From positions 124,001-188,000 of the forward strand of contig CP137318.1 of the NCBI GenBank assembly GCA_033182465.1: 64,000 nt of DNA, given 5' to 3'. The notes under the pieces were generated by a model, which did not search any database, was not told where the DNA came from, and was given only the letters and a program-made list of their open reading frames with translations. Of the stretch, positions 34,468 to 46,259 are shown piece by piece. This DNA is from Sanghuangporus weigelae. Taxonomy: Eukaryota > Basidiomycota > Agaricomycetes > Hymenochaetales > Hymenochaetaceae. The translations under genes and the position numbers were made by a program. The stretch's first letter is position 1, and each line of letters begins with the position of its first letter.

Positions 34468-36412
34468 ATGTCCTACACTTACACTATGTCTCAGAGCCGC
34501 CCCACCACCGTGACACGCGGGCACGGCATCCGCCCCGCTACCGGGATACGCGGGCGTGACATCCGCCCGCCGACATTTGTTTCCTGCATCTCAACCCACC
34601 CAACCCATGGTGCATCGAAGGGGGAAGGTGCATTCCATGTCTTGTTTTGCCCTGCCCCCCTAAAATCGGGCTCTATAGACCCCATTAAGGGTATGGCTGT
34701 TCAGCATACGAGGATTAAAAGGAAACTGGAAGAGGCTGAGGGTTATCCTCCTGATCAAATAATGGTTCTCATAGATGTGCTATGCGATGTCGTTCATCGG
34801 CTTTCTCAGCATGTAACTCGTCTTGATAAGCGTTGTGATGGCGTAGCGAGTGCTGTGGACAATCAACGTGCGAAGTTGAAAGACCATTCCGCGACAGTGA
34901 AAAAGGATACCTCCGAGTTTGCGATGGCGCTCTCCGAGACCGTGGAGCATGTGAGGATGCTCGAGGCTTCTTCTTTAGGGGTAAATGACTCGTTCACAAT
35001 TAGACACACCTTTCCTACCTTACCTAATAGTCTCTCTTTCTTTTCAGAATGATGCAGCCACGAAGTTGTTAGATGTTCGACGTGGGTATACGATGGCGCG
35101 ATCTGACGTGGCGCATGGTTTCATGCTCGTCCTTCCGAAGTTCCTCAATGTGACAGGTTTCCTGAGCGAATTGGAATGGGCGATGCCAGTCAATCTATGG
35201 CACATGTTTTTATTGAAGCTGACGGAACATTACTGCCTCCACTTCAACGTTCAATCGAGGCCAAACGGGACGTACCTGTTTCGTCGTCGTCGCTCTGTTT
35301 TCCACTATCTTCTGGAAGAGGAGCGTTATTCACCGAATGGTCCGTATTTTGCTACTCTTCCGAACACCGCAATTGTCAGAGATTTTCGATCGGAAGCCGA
35401 TCACCAATGTAACGAAATTGGACGTTTCGGTACGGAAACTATCGAGGAATTCTTTGGTCGTGTCTTGAAGTTCTTCGCCCCGCTCATAATATGGGAACAT
35501 AGCGTGGTTAAGAAGGAAACAGAACAAACGGGCGCGGAAATTGAATCTCTGAATGCTGCGCTTGCTGAGCAACACAACCTTATTAGAGTACTTTCTCGTG
35601 GTGGTACAGTGGAAGAAGCGGTATATGCTAGTCAGCAATGCTCTCAGGCGGGCTATACCAGCAGCGCATCTGGAGGGACTCCTGCGCCACTGAAGCGCCA
35701 AGAGAGAGAAGGTATGGACCCTTCACTTAAGGCAGGTAGCATTTCATAGCAATTCTGAATCTGAAACACTCTATTTGGACAATCAGATATCGTTGTTGGC
35801 ATTTCGAACATCGAATCTTCCGGGATCAAGGTTGACAGCAGTCCTCAAATCGAATGTCCCCCGATCAATTCGGCGTTGATAAACCACCTAGAGGGAAACG
35901 CAAGAGTCTTTGAGAAGGAAATCAAGAAGGCTCTCGAGAAGCAGCGGAGCTGCACTCATTGGCTTAATGTTCTTCAGCGGTGCCTGCAAGTGCTCGGTGA
36001 CGAGAAGTTACTGAATCTAGCAATATCTGGATCCTCACGTGTATACGATCTTATAAAAGCGGGCGCGCTTGAGGTCAAGCTACCCTTCAAGCAGCTGGAA
36101 GCCGCGTGGACCACGATCAAGAAGGCTCGTACAGGAGACGTCGACTCGCAGGAAGTTTTCGATTCCAGTAAAGCTTTGCAGGAGACCGAGAAAGTCGAAA
36201 CTCTTGAAACAAATGAAGATGAAGTTGATGGAGCCTCGTCCAACATGGAGAAGAAAATCGATAATTTCATCGAAGCGCAGACACGTTACAGAATGAATAC
36301 AACAAATCCGGACTACCTTATTCTGTTACAATGGATGGAGTCAGTTAACCCTGCTCAGATGGATCAGGAGCCGAAGACGACGGACTCGAAGGGGAAGGGG
36401 AAGGCGACGTGA
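34468..36412 (+). CDS. Coiled-coil cargo gene A' (paralogue of gene A)
   Basis: Three exons (34468-34980, 35048-35735, 35787-36412), 1,827 bases, 608 residues, intact. The first 80 residues are low-complexity with repeated T-R-G-H/R-G-I-R-P-type units. Then comes a helical segment (about 85-170) with coiled-coil character, a central domain (FFGRVLKFFAPLIIWE) that matches gene A's LARQLRFFAPIFIWKF, and a C-terminus (TNPDYLILLQWMES...TTDSKGKGKAT) nearly the same as in gene A. The last codons lie in the inverted repeat. No catalytic motif seen. The start at 34468 is the first ATG of the frame. Being one of a pair at both ends suggests a role in the element's life cycle, but that is speculation. 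Confidence 0.8.
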
Positions 36413-37616
36413 GCTGGGCGAGGGACCATCCAGCCTTGCCTCACTCCCACTGTGGGAGGCCGAAAGTACTACGGACCGGACAATCGCTTGCCCTCCACGG
36501 ACGGAATTATGCCCTCTTCACCTCTCCTTTGTCTAGTTTGGCGGTCGTTACTCGAAAGGATCTCATTTCGTGTTTATTTATTTCGACTCGGTCTTCTTAC
36601 TTCTTACGCGGGCACGTTGATCCCTTTTGCGGCTGTTTGAGTATACCAAGAGCACGCTGCAGTAGGTCACCACACAGTGGCTCCATTTGCCTTGCCTTGT
36701 AACGCGTGTACAGCAGGAATTGCTGTGTCATGCTCTTCTTGTTCCCTCCCTATCTGAATAAGTATTCTGTTCTTCTATATGTCATTCTACCTCTGTATTC
36801 CCGTGTATTTTGGCCGTCATATGCAGTTTCAGACCGTATTCTTTTAGTAGCGATGATTCGAGTTCCACCTGCTCTCGTTTGATCGAGAGTTTGCCTTCAG
36901 TCGTGAATTGCTTCTTGTACTTAATATGATCTGTACGTGCGAGCTGTGTACTGAGCGATAACAACAAATTGTAGCTAACTGATCTGTCGTTGAGGCTCTT
37001 TAGCCTGCTTTGACCGCTTTGGCTCGAGATGCAAAGAAGAATATGAAGATGTTGACGGACCTGGCTCCAAAGGCTGCTGCATTTTCTCTTCAGAGCTTCA
37101 ACTGGATGGGATAGGCAGTGAAGGGCAAGTACTGACCTGTTGGTAATCGAAACGATGAGTGCTAGTGCCCTGCGAGGAGGCTGAGGAGAGGGGTTCTGCA
37201 AGTGGGCATGAATGGCTGTTGCCTTACTCTACCATTGAAGGGCCTATCAATATACCTGCCACAAGAACTTGTACACAGATACCTTCTGCACTTGCATGAA
37301 TTATGCCACCTGAATTATATTTTTACATGGAGTATTTCATGAGTGGTGATTTTTCAATGGCCTGAGGGATGGTTGTGAGGGATGGGTTGACAAGGTTGTC
37401 TGTTTTGTTCTGTCATGTATACACTATATTTCTCATACATTCTTACACTGTTGGAAGCGCATTTTCGAGCACTTTTTTTACATAGCCATATCATATTTTT
37501 ACATGCAGTATTGACCGAGAAATAGAGCACTCAATTCATTTTTGTTGTTCAAGGGCACGACATGTGTCAACAAATCACGTGATTTAGGCTTTTCTCATTA
37601 CTTTTGCAAACGGCTG
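36290..37616 (-). repeat. Right terminal inverted repeat of the 14.1-kb element
   Basis: Inverse of 23519-24870. The ORF at 37201-36782 encodes the same 139 residues as the left arm. Substitutions noticed: one near 37450, one near 36661 and two in the 36409-36702 reading frame. Confidence 0.93.
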
Positions 37617-37618
37617 TA

Positions 37619-38033
37619 ATGCAAGCCAAACAAGTAAAAAATGTGACAAATGCACAAGCTGTTTATTTTACATAATGTGATCGACATTGTTATGCCAAGT
37701 TGGCAAATTAGCCGATATTAGGTGTTTTGTAATGTCACACAGTGTTCAAAGGAGTTGTGTTACATAATAGTCATCTATTATTTTCTATTGGCCATATTAA
37801 TTTTTGCTGTCTATGTTATGACTGAGGAAAAAATTAGCAGGTGTATCTCATAGTAGACAATTGGAGTATGTACTCAGTTTTGAGAAAATTGCTATGTGGT
37901 GAGCTATAAAAGTGGATCTGTAATAGGTGTTCAAAGGACTGGTTAATGACTGTACCTGGCATGGCCTATGTAAATTGCATGACAACTTTTTTTTGCTTTG
38001 GAGTCTGAATACCTCCCAAATATAGTATGTCGC
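37619..38033. other. Intergenic, AT-rich
   Basis: No gene seen. Holds the inverted partner (about 37925-37955) of the short phrase near 23045-23090. Confidence 0.4.
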
Positions 38034-39548
38034 TGAAAGGATCCGCTCAAAAACTCGCATCAGAATCGATGCAATCAACAGATCTACATGATCAGCTTTC
38101 CAAACGTGACCGGTAACCAAGCCAGCTATCACGGGCCCAAGCGATCGAGCGGCCTAGGCAACAGTAACTCGTTACCACCCGGGCACTAAAAGCACCGAGG
38201 CGGATACGTAATCCCGCTAATAGCTAACACCACCGACCGCCTATTACCGCGGACTACCACCCTAACACCACCGACCAAGCAACCAGAGCGACCTCAATCA
38301 AAGAAGCGATCAAACTTCTTAAAAGTCCAGAAGCACAACTACTAAAGCCTAAACGCTAAAAGGCTAAAGGCTAATAAGGTTTATGGAGACATCACTGGCA
38401 TTTCAGCACTGTCAAGTCTGTGCACGAGTTTACATGGTCCTTTATGAAGTATACTATTTAGTATGCACGGCAACAGTTGGTATACATGACTGTCACATCA
38501 AAACCGAGTGACACCTTCAAGATACAATGCATTCCAATCCACCAAACCCAGTAGTACTCATAAAACAAGAGGAACTCACGATCACAACTCAAACCCCTCG
38601 AACTGCGAACCCGATAACCTGGAGAATGATTGGATGGTATAGACCAGAGTTGCACACACCATGTCCAGCATCTACGATACAGGCAAACCTTTATTTACCG
38701 AGAGATGCAAACCTGGAGACCAAGTAATTACAACTCCTTATACAATGAAGGATATGGCGCTACATTCGAGATATACGATACGAAGGCAAAGCATGGCTAG
38801 TCACCAGAACCCAGCAGAACCCGCCAGCAGAGCTTATGCAGTTCATGATATGCCTTGGACCATACTCCACACCGACTCGACACCTTAACACTGACGTGCG
38901 AGTTATGCTTACCCTCGCTGGACCTCGAGATGAATTCCGAAGAATGAATGACATACCGAGCAGCCTACATCGCTCCAAGAGCAAAGATGCCACTCAATGA
39001 CAGCAATGACATCGTTATGGAGTACTGACAGTGGAGCATTCCATATCGGAGCACCACCTCTATTGTCTCAGTCAGCAACTCCACAGAATACTATTATAGT
39101 GGAGACGACCTTACAAAGATTGGAGCAAAGTGGAGCAAAGCGCAGCAGGATGACAAAGGAACAGATGTAATGGTGGAGAAAGGTGAAGTAAAGTGGAGAC
39201 AGGATGAGTAAGAAATAGGACGGAAAATGGAATATCTGGGAGCATAAATAGCTGTAGGATTAGGCCCTCATTTCCCCATCTTTCGATCCTCTTAACACAC
39301 TGGTGTAAAGCTTGCCCTACAGCGAGCTATTACTGTGTGCTTTGTACTATCACGCCTCTTGGAAATCCCAATCTGCTTTACTATCACCTCATATCTGAAA
39401 GCATCCATCACTCGGACCGCGACTAGGAAGGCTAGTAAGGGACCGCGTGGTACAGCCAGACGTGGGTAGATAAGATCACCTCTGCACAACACACCGCTGC
39501 TTAGGCAAAAGGATCGAACCGATGTAACCCCAGGCCTACTCCCTAACA
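38034..39548 (+). mobile_element. Solo LTR, family LTR-2
   Basis: 1,515 bases, TGAAAGGATCC...CCTAACA, flanked by an exact 5-base duplication GTCGC (38029-38033, 39549-39553). TATA-like CATAAATAG near 39245. The 213-residue frame found in the copy at 47.3 kb is not open along its whole length here. Confidence 0.85.
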
Positions 39549-39553
39549 GTCGC

Positions 39554-40757
39554 GTCAATCATTGTGTCCCACTTTCCGTGCAGCACACAAATCTTGAGCT
39601 CACAGTTCTACACAATGCAAACACTACACATGCATTCATAATATTGATGTTTATGTATGATATAAATATTCCCCACAATAATTAGTCATTAAATGTGCTA
39701 ACTTGGTAAATAAACTTGCATATTCCAGAAAATATAGTTTTACTCAGGCTTGCACCTCTCCTAAATCTTCGCCTAAGGCAGAAAAACTTGATAGAATAAT
39801 AGAGGCATATATAAGGCATACTATTCGCTTAGATTTTGTATGATAAAATGACCTAGTGGTCTGTAAATCTGGGTGAATTTTTTGCATCAATCAGATTCAC
39901 CGAAAATTTTAGAAACATGATTTTTTTTTAACAGCATCTATACGCTTTTAAGAGCATACTCTAACTTTCTCTGTCATATTACACCTAAATTCAAAGGTTG
40001 TTTAGGTGAAATGAACATTTCTGTCTTTTTGTAGTCTCATCGGAAAATCATGTGACCCATTGAGGTCAGTTATGGTCACTTTTGCTCGACTACATTTCCC
40101 TCTGAAAGCACATAAAAGCATCCTTTAAATTGAGAATATATCATTATTGACAGTCTTTATTCATTATTTCAAGAAATATGTGAGAGTTAGTGGATGATTC
40201 ATGAAGATTTAAGTAGTTATTCTAGTCTCAATAGCATATATGCATTGCAGCTCCATGGATTCATGAATTTTCTACAGTCTTCTTTTATAAATCTAAATCT
40301 TATTCAAATGTAAAGATTTTGTTCAAAAAAATTCTGTAGAAGTGTCCTAATTGTCTTTATATGCTCATAAAATTGCTATATTTTGATATATATTGAATGA
40401 AAAATTTTAATTTTGGCATATTCTTGTTCAGAAGCTTGAAAAAGAATTTTTTGACATTTTGTCAGATTTTTTATTAAGTTGTGGAAGACAGGACAAGCCT
40501 TTGAATGCCAAAATGAAAAGTGGGACACCTCGAATCTATGCATTGATCACGAACACGGTTAAGTGAACCATGGGAATGTCACAGAAATTTGTTAGGCCGT
40601 GCCAGCCACCAATTATTCAGGATATAAAAAATATCCACATGCATCTAAACCTAGTTTATATATTCAATATTATGCCACATTTCTTTGATGATGATATTTT
40701 TTATATCATCATGATCGATATGGATATAGAAATCTAAATTGATATTTTCTTTATCAG
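39554..40757. other. AT-rich intergenic stretch
   Basis: About 1.2 kb, strongly AT-rich, no frame over 60 codons. I see no gene or repeat structure. Confidence 0.5.
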
Positions 40758-41355
40758 TGTTAGGACTCGAACATTTTTCTTTTCTTTTCTTACATCATCA
40801 TTTATTTTATTATTCTTCTTTTACATTATTCATCTATTTTTACTAATCCTGTTCACTCCGTCATGGCTTACTCATCTTTACTCACCCATCATGACTAAAT
40901 CTGCTCCTTCCAACTAAGACGCTCACTAATCACTCCACTCCTTCATCATGCGACTCCTTATTAGAGTAGACCTTTCACACATTCAAAGTATATATAAGTA
41001 GCTAGATTGACTCCTTCATCTCCTTGTCTTTCTATTCTACTTACCTTCACTACGACATAGCGTGTGTCTAGCTTGGCAACTTGTGTTTAGCCTGTTGTTT
41101 GTTGTTATGTTAGGCACCTCAAGATCAACATCTGATTAGTCTCGCCACCTAACATAATAGAAAGACCTACCCTCTAGCCTGTGGAAACACTCGCTATCGT
41201 TGCTCCATGCAAGGAGTCACATCGACGATCACTATATTGCGTCCATCCCAGATTTGTCCGAGCAACCCCTATCTAGCCCGTTGGTGTTTAACACCAATAT
41301 GTTTTGATATTTTCAACAAACAACCAATCACCCTGGCACCCACTCGTTATCAGAC
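40758..41355 (+). mobile_element. Ty3/gypsy LTR and leader fragment
   Basis: A 397-base LTR (40758-41154; TGTTAGGACTCGAACA...CCTAACA) followed by about 200 bases of the leader also seen at 41.2, 43.4 and 53.4 kb. The rest of the element is absent; a second gypsy LTR starts at 41356. Same family as the chromovirus at 53 kb. Confidence 0.85.
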
Positions 41356-41789
41356 TGTTAGGACTCGAACATTTTCCTTTTCTTTTCTTATGTCATCATT
41401 CATTTTAATATTCTTCTTTTACATTACTCATCCATTTTTACTAATCCCATTTGCTCCATCATAGCTTATTCATCTTTACTCATTCACTGTGACTAAATCT
41501 GTTCCTTCCGACTAAGATGCTCACTAATCACTCCACTTGTTCATCATGTGATTCCTTAATAGAGTAGACCCTTCTCACATCCAAAGTGTATATAAAGTAG
41601 CTAGATTGACTCTTTCATTTCCTTGTCTTTCTATTCTACTTACCTTCACTACGACATGGGTATCTACTCTTATACTCTAGTATTACTGAATATTCTACTT
41701 ACCTTCACTATGACATAGCATGTGTCTAGCTCGGCAACTTGTGTTTAGCCTGTTGTTTGTTGTTGTGTTGGCCGCCTCGAGATCGACAT

Positions 41790-43329
41790 TGTTACAAAAA
41801 TTGTGGTTATCTAATACGGCGTGGGCTAAATTTTACACACCGAGTTGCGATGCCAAATCAAGACTATTTCGAAAGGCTACTACGGCAGAACAGTGGTGGC
41901 GACTCAAGAGTAGCAAACCACGGATCGTCTGGAGAAGACACGGAGGACTCTAATGATTTGCAATTAGGACTAACTAATATGCACATTGGACATACTCCAC
42001 CGCCGGAACGCAGTCTGGCGGCGATGGAAGAAAGAAATGTCGCAAGGTATACGGAACTCCTGCAACGAAGACATTATCGGCGTGGTGCAACTAGAAGATT
42101 TGTACATGAGAGCTTGGTGTGCGCCAATTGTTACTTGGCCTACCAACGAAGCTGGGTACTTGCGGAATGGCTCATGAAGAACTTCACGGAACGGTTAGTG
42201 TCAAGGGAAGCAGCCGATGTCAAGATTCGGCATAAGCCCGGACCCTCGGAACGAACAGAAGACCAACCATTACCGAACCACGGAATGAGTGCATACGACC
42301 ATGAGGTATCCATATGGCTTAGCGATAGGGATGTCTATGCATTAAAGGTCGGCGTGCGAGCTTGGATCAATCAGCATCGGCACCAGACCTTGTGCAGTCG
42401 CACGGCAGTGGAAGTAGATTGGCCAGTTTACAAGCGGCCACCTTCGGACATTGAACATCTTACGGAAGAAGCGATAGAACGCTTGATGCAGGCTTGGCGA
42501 GCGTCAGAGCCAGGGGTAATTACAGTTGATGAGTGGAATGGCCGCGAGCACTTTGGACAGAGGCTACGGCTAACCACGGGCCCAGGACTACAACTATCGG
42601 ACATCGAAGTCGCGGCGAGGCACAGAAGGAGTGTAGCAGAGTACACTCATGCGCCGGGAGAAGATCGGCAAGCTCTGCCGATCTCTAACCCTGATATCAC
42701 TATCTCCCCCATGATCGAGGATTAAGCGGCAGAAGCTCGGCCCGGGAACGGAGCGCCAGAGAAGCGATAGCTTGGCAACTATCATGGGAACCCGTCTGGG
42801 AACGGAGAAGGATCGCGGGGTAAAGATAAGGAGAGATTAACATGTGATAACGATTACAGATCGGAGGAAGCACGGAAGAAGCTTCTCGAAGCATCGGGGT
42901 AGTAGGACTCAAACAAACCCTCCTAATATGGTAGAAATATTGTGATTCAACACTAGAGGAAAGTATCGGTGCTGGCACCAGAGTAGAGTACTGGTGCCAG
43001 AGAAAACATATTGTCTAGACCAATAGCAAGGCTGTAGTCGGTAGTAATAGGTAGTCGGTACTATTTAGTAAATAGGTTATTTAAGGGCCAGCTGAGCGGG
43101 GCATTGTCCCTCAGCAAAATTATTTTGTACTCTCAATCGAAAACTGTACCCTTTGATTGAAACCCTGTTCTACTGCTGAGGTCTAGCTTGAGCCTATCGC
43201 TCGCTTCTAAAGTAGTACATCTATAACCTTCGTTCCATCTCCAAGCAATTATCATCAGAAGGAATAAGCAGGGACTTGTTCCGGTACGCTTAGACTGACC
43301 ACCTCGTCTAAAAACTACTGGTCCTAACA
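41790..43329 (+). mobile_element. Solo LTR (family L6) with a 291-codon frame in U3
   Basis: 1,540 bases from TGTTACAAAA to GGTCCTAACA, flanked by an exact GACAT duplication (41785-41789, 43330-43334) within a gypsy LTR. A TATA-like GGTTATTTAAGG lies near 43073, so the first 1.28 kb is U3-like. No pol frames or primer-binding site. Confidence 0.8.
41850..42725 (+). CDS. Unknown 291-residue protein encoded in LTR L6
   Basis: ATG at 41850, stop at 42725, uninterrupted. The sequence is protein-like: charged, with even composition, a short Cys pair (CANCYLAYQRSW), and helical stretches (LLQRRHYRRGATRRFVHE; VGVRAWINQHRH). It resembles neither gag, protease, RT nor integrase. It lies wholly upstream of the LTR's TATA motif, so it would need its own promoter or an upstream transcript. 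No family recognised. Confidence 0.5.
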   Translation: MPNQDYFERLLRQNSGGDSRVANHGSSGEDTEDSNDLQLGLTNMHIGHTPPPERSLAAMEERNVARYTELLQRRHYRRGATRRFVHESLVCANCYLAYQRSWVLAEWLMKNFTERLVSREAADVKIRHKPGPSERTEDQPLPNHGMSAYDHEVSIWLSDRDVYALKVGVRAWINQHRHQTLCSRTAVEVDWPVYKRPPSDIEHLTEEAIERLMQAWRASEPGVITVDEWNGREHFGQRLRLTTGPGLQLSDIEVAARHRRSVAEYTHAPGEDRQALPISNPDITISPMIED

Positions 43330-43356
43330 GACATCTGTTAGTCTCGCTGCCTAACA

Positions 43357-44235
43357 TAATAGAAAAACCTACCCTCTAGCCTGTGGAAACACTCGCTATC
43401 GTTGCTCCATGCAAGGAGTCACATCGACGATCATCGTATCGCGTCAATCCTGGAATTGTCCGAGCAACCCCTATCTAGCCTGTTGGTGTTCAAATGCCAA
43501 TGCATTTTGATATTTTCAACAAACAACCAATCACCCTGGCACCCACTCATTATCAGACTCATTACCAACCCCGCAAACGTCAACGTGCATGAACTAAGCA
43601 CTTCATCACTCCCTTTTATAATGTACACAACTACCCCAACTTCAACCCAAACAACGTCGTCTCTGCCTTAAGTAAGCAAGGCAAACGAGTACTGACTCAC
43701 ATTGAAGGACCGCTGCCAAGAATGCTCAAACATCAACATCGTCTAGAGCTAGAGGTTAAGATCGAAGAAGACTAGTCAACATGGTGCTACAAATTAGCAT
43801 CTGGTGGGGCAATCAGCTGAGGTATACATGGGTAACTCGAAGGGTTCAATTGTCAACAAGTATCTCATTTGTCATTCACTTGGAAGTCTTCCATTTAGTC
43901 ATCAACTTCCAAGATGAGCCGAACATCCAAGGTCAGGCCCATTCAAACACGCCGATCCCTATCCCACCCCCTCGCTATCAAGGTGGATCTAACTGATGAG
44001 CAACGACTCGCCCTTCCGCAAGTTTGTTGGAGTACAACAGGAAACTGTTACCAAAGGAAACTACACGGCAGTCTCTACGATGAAACTCCTATGGGCATTT
44101 GGATACCGGACAGGGAATATAAAGTTCGAGGGGCTGCCCTGGAATACCTTTGAGTGGTCAGCAGAGAGTTACACCTTTGTCCAAAGGCAAGCGGAAATGA
44201 GGAAAAGGTTGTATGAGGGCTGAGGAATGCGTTGT
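43357..44235 (+). mobile_element. Ty3/gypsy leader and gag-side fragment
   Basis: 43357-44063 follows the leader and first gag region of the element at 53.4-54.1 kb. From about 44070 it continues with sequence also found inverted at 15190-15362. Broken fossil. Confidence 0.7.
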
Positions 44236-44241
44236 AGACTA

Positions 44242-44477
44242 TCAGACCCTCTTAAGCAGCAGCGAAGGTGGCTGTGTTCGACCACAGGGAGGTGTTGGCG
44301 ATGTCAAAGATCGGAGAGGTAAGAAAGGGTGCAACTTGTGGCTAGGCCTCCTAGACAGCTCGATGCCGCAGCGAACGATTTGACCCAGAAGCACTGCCAC
44401 CAATCGGAATCGACGTTCGGTCATGGGGGAGAGCTCAATTGTAAAGGCTGGAACATGGTCGATGTATGGAGGGGCGC
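44242..44477 (-). mobile_element. Short pol-side LTR retroelement fragment
   Basis: A minus-strand open stretch (PPYIDHVPAFTIELSPM) looks like part of a retroelement polyprotein; family assignment uncertain. Bounded by LTR-1 copy D. Confidence 0.35.
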
Positions 44478-46259
44478 TGTAGTGGGTGGTGTGTGTCTCT
44501 GAAGGCGCTACCAATGTCCGTCCTACTAAGGGTGCTGAATGTATGAAGAAACCTCCGAAAACGAGATGCCGACACTATCAGACTCTAAATCCCCACTACC
44601 CAGCAGGTGCCATGGACTGTCAGAGATGTGATGGATGGGTCTAGGGATGCCGAAATATGAAAGGGATAAGCTAATGGGGCCGCCGCTCAAAAGGGGGGGT
44701 TACAGGAGGCTGCTGACGTACTGGAAACTCGGACACAGGGTCGGCAGGAGCGTAGGAGATGAATATAAGGGATAAAATGGAGCAAGTGGGTGGAGAAGGC
44801 GCCGATGGGTCGCCTGGTACTATGCCTGTGTCTCTGGCTAGCCGCCGATGTCAAATAGGGCAAGCAGGAATGAGGGTGAGGCTGCACAAATCCGCCAAAG
44901 TAGTGTAAACGCGATAGATGAAAGGTAAGGGTAATATAAGATGGATATATGAGCTAAGCTGGAGTGAAAACTGGAAAGGGTGCCACAGAGGAGTCGGATA
45001 GGAAGCCTGGGTTGCTGAAGGGCCGCTGATGTCAAATAGAGGGGCACCGACGAGGTACAAGAGGGGTAGAGGAAGCTCAGGGTTAAATCCCGAGCTTCTG
45101 TAGACTCGCTGAATATCAGAGCGGCCAAGGCGTATCAGAGGTGGCCAAGGCAAGTAGAATGATGAATCAAGCAAGAGGAGATGTCAAAGATGGTATATAG
45201 TCAAGGGGGAGGCTCAGTACATGAGGGGAGACTCAGAGTGAGGGATATCTTGAACTCTGGCGCTCAGACTGGTACATGCTCTCTAAGATGATCTTAGCTC
45301 TATATATACTCTACTGCTGTCGCCGACATGTCCTACTGTCTGACAATATCTCCTGAGTCATCTGGGTTGCCAAGGGCCACTGCCGGAGCGCCCAGGTGAA
45401 ATCTGAGAGCAGCAACGTGAGGGGGGTGTCCAATGGCATGGAATATCGAGTATCTGCAATAATACAGGCACCAGCGGAGTTGGGCTTGGCGGCGCAAGTT
45501 GGCAGCTTGGCACGCCGATGTACCACATGCCTACCTTCCATACATGGTCTAATGGGGGCCGCCGCATTGGGGGGAAGTTGGGAAACGTCAGAGCCGATGA
45601 TCGGAGGCTAATATTGCGTATATGAGACAAGAGGCGCATCAGTTAATGTCCCTGAGGTGTCCGGTGTATCGGTGGCACTCAATACAGAGTGTGGGCGATC
45701 CCTAGTGACTAATATGAGTGGCCGGAGCGGCAGTGCTGCGGGGGACTGCTGGATCGGCGCCAGATACATCATAATGAGGCATGTAAGCATATATGACAAT
45801 ATATAGCTCCCTAGGCAATGGGGGACTGCTTGGTAAGCTGTAGGAGGCATCGGCGAAGGTACCTGAGGATGTCTGAGTGTGCGCCGCATTGATCGGCGCC
45901 ATGGGGGGCCGACTCAGAGGCATCTAGAGTCACCACAAGGCCGTATGTATGGTAAATCGTACGATTGGCAGCCCGTAGTCACTCAGGGATGTGTCCTATA
46001 GCGCCTGGTGCTGGGTAGGAGTCGTCGGCAGACCTGTCTGAGTGTAGAAGAGACATCGGCGGATCGATCTGGGCCTTAGGAGGGCGCCGCAGTACAGCAC
46101 ATGTGCTGGAATTGGTGAAAACATGCTCAAATGGTGTCTCAAGTGCAGTAGGAGTATGCCCTCACACTCTGAGGTGTAGGCGGCACTGGGATATGGTATC
46201 TGCAGTGGGAGGGAGTTATAGTATGAGTGTACTGGCACAGGAGGGGCCAGTGCGCTACA
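44478..46259 (-). mobile_element. Solo LTR, family LTR-1 (old copy D)
   Basis: 1,782 bases in minus orientation. Clearly more diverged than copies A, B, C and E; flanks GCGC and TCTC do not match, so the ends have changed or recombined. With copy F it shows an older wave of the family. Confidence 0.75.

Larger units (their letters stand above)
23519..37616. mobile_element. Giant Tc1/mariner-type element with long inverted repeats and cargo genes
   Basis: 14,098 bases, flanked by TA (23517-23518, 37617-37618). Both ends read CAGCCGTTTGCAAAAG inward, and the inverted repeats run about 1.3 kb at over 99% identity. Inside, in order: gene A (minus), an AT-hook gene (plus), a DDE transposase of Tc1/mariner type (minus), and gene A' (plus), paralogous to A. 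Two LTR-1 copies (26808-28590, 31894-33706) inserted later; without them the unit is about 10.5 kb. TA duplication and CAG ends fit the transposase family, and no other inverted repeats were found around the transposase, so I infer that it belongs to this unit. It could alternatively be an inverted duplication with a trapped transposon, but the TA flanks and the shared ends with the 18.5-kb foldback argue against this. Confidence 0.75.
41356..43356 (+). mobile_element. Ty3/gypsy LTR split by another LTR
   Basis: The LTR runs 41356-41789 and resumes at 43330-43356; the gap is the solo LTR at 41790-43329. Includes a local duplication of the R/U5 part, also seen in the LTR at 52973. Confidence 0.85.

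Noticed and set aside
23519-37616. Simple inverted segmental duplication instead of a mobile element
   Set aside because: The ends carry a TA flank on each side and the same tip as an independent foldback element 4 kb away, which a plain duplication would not explain.
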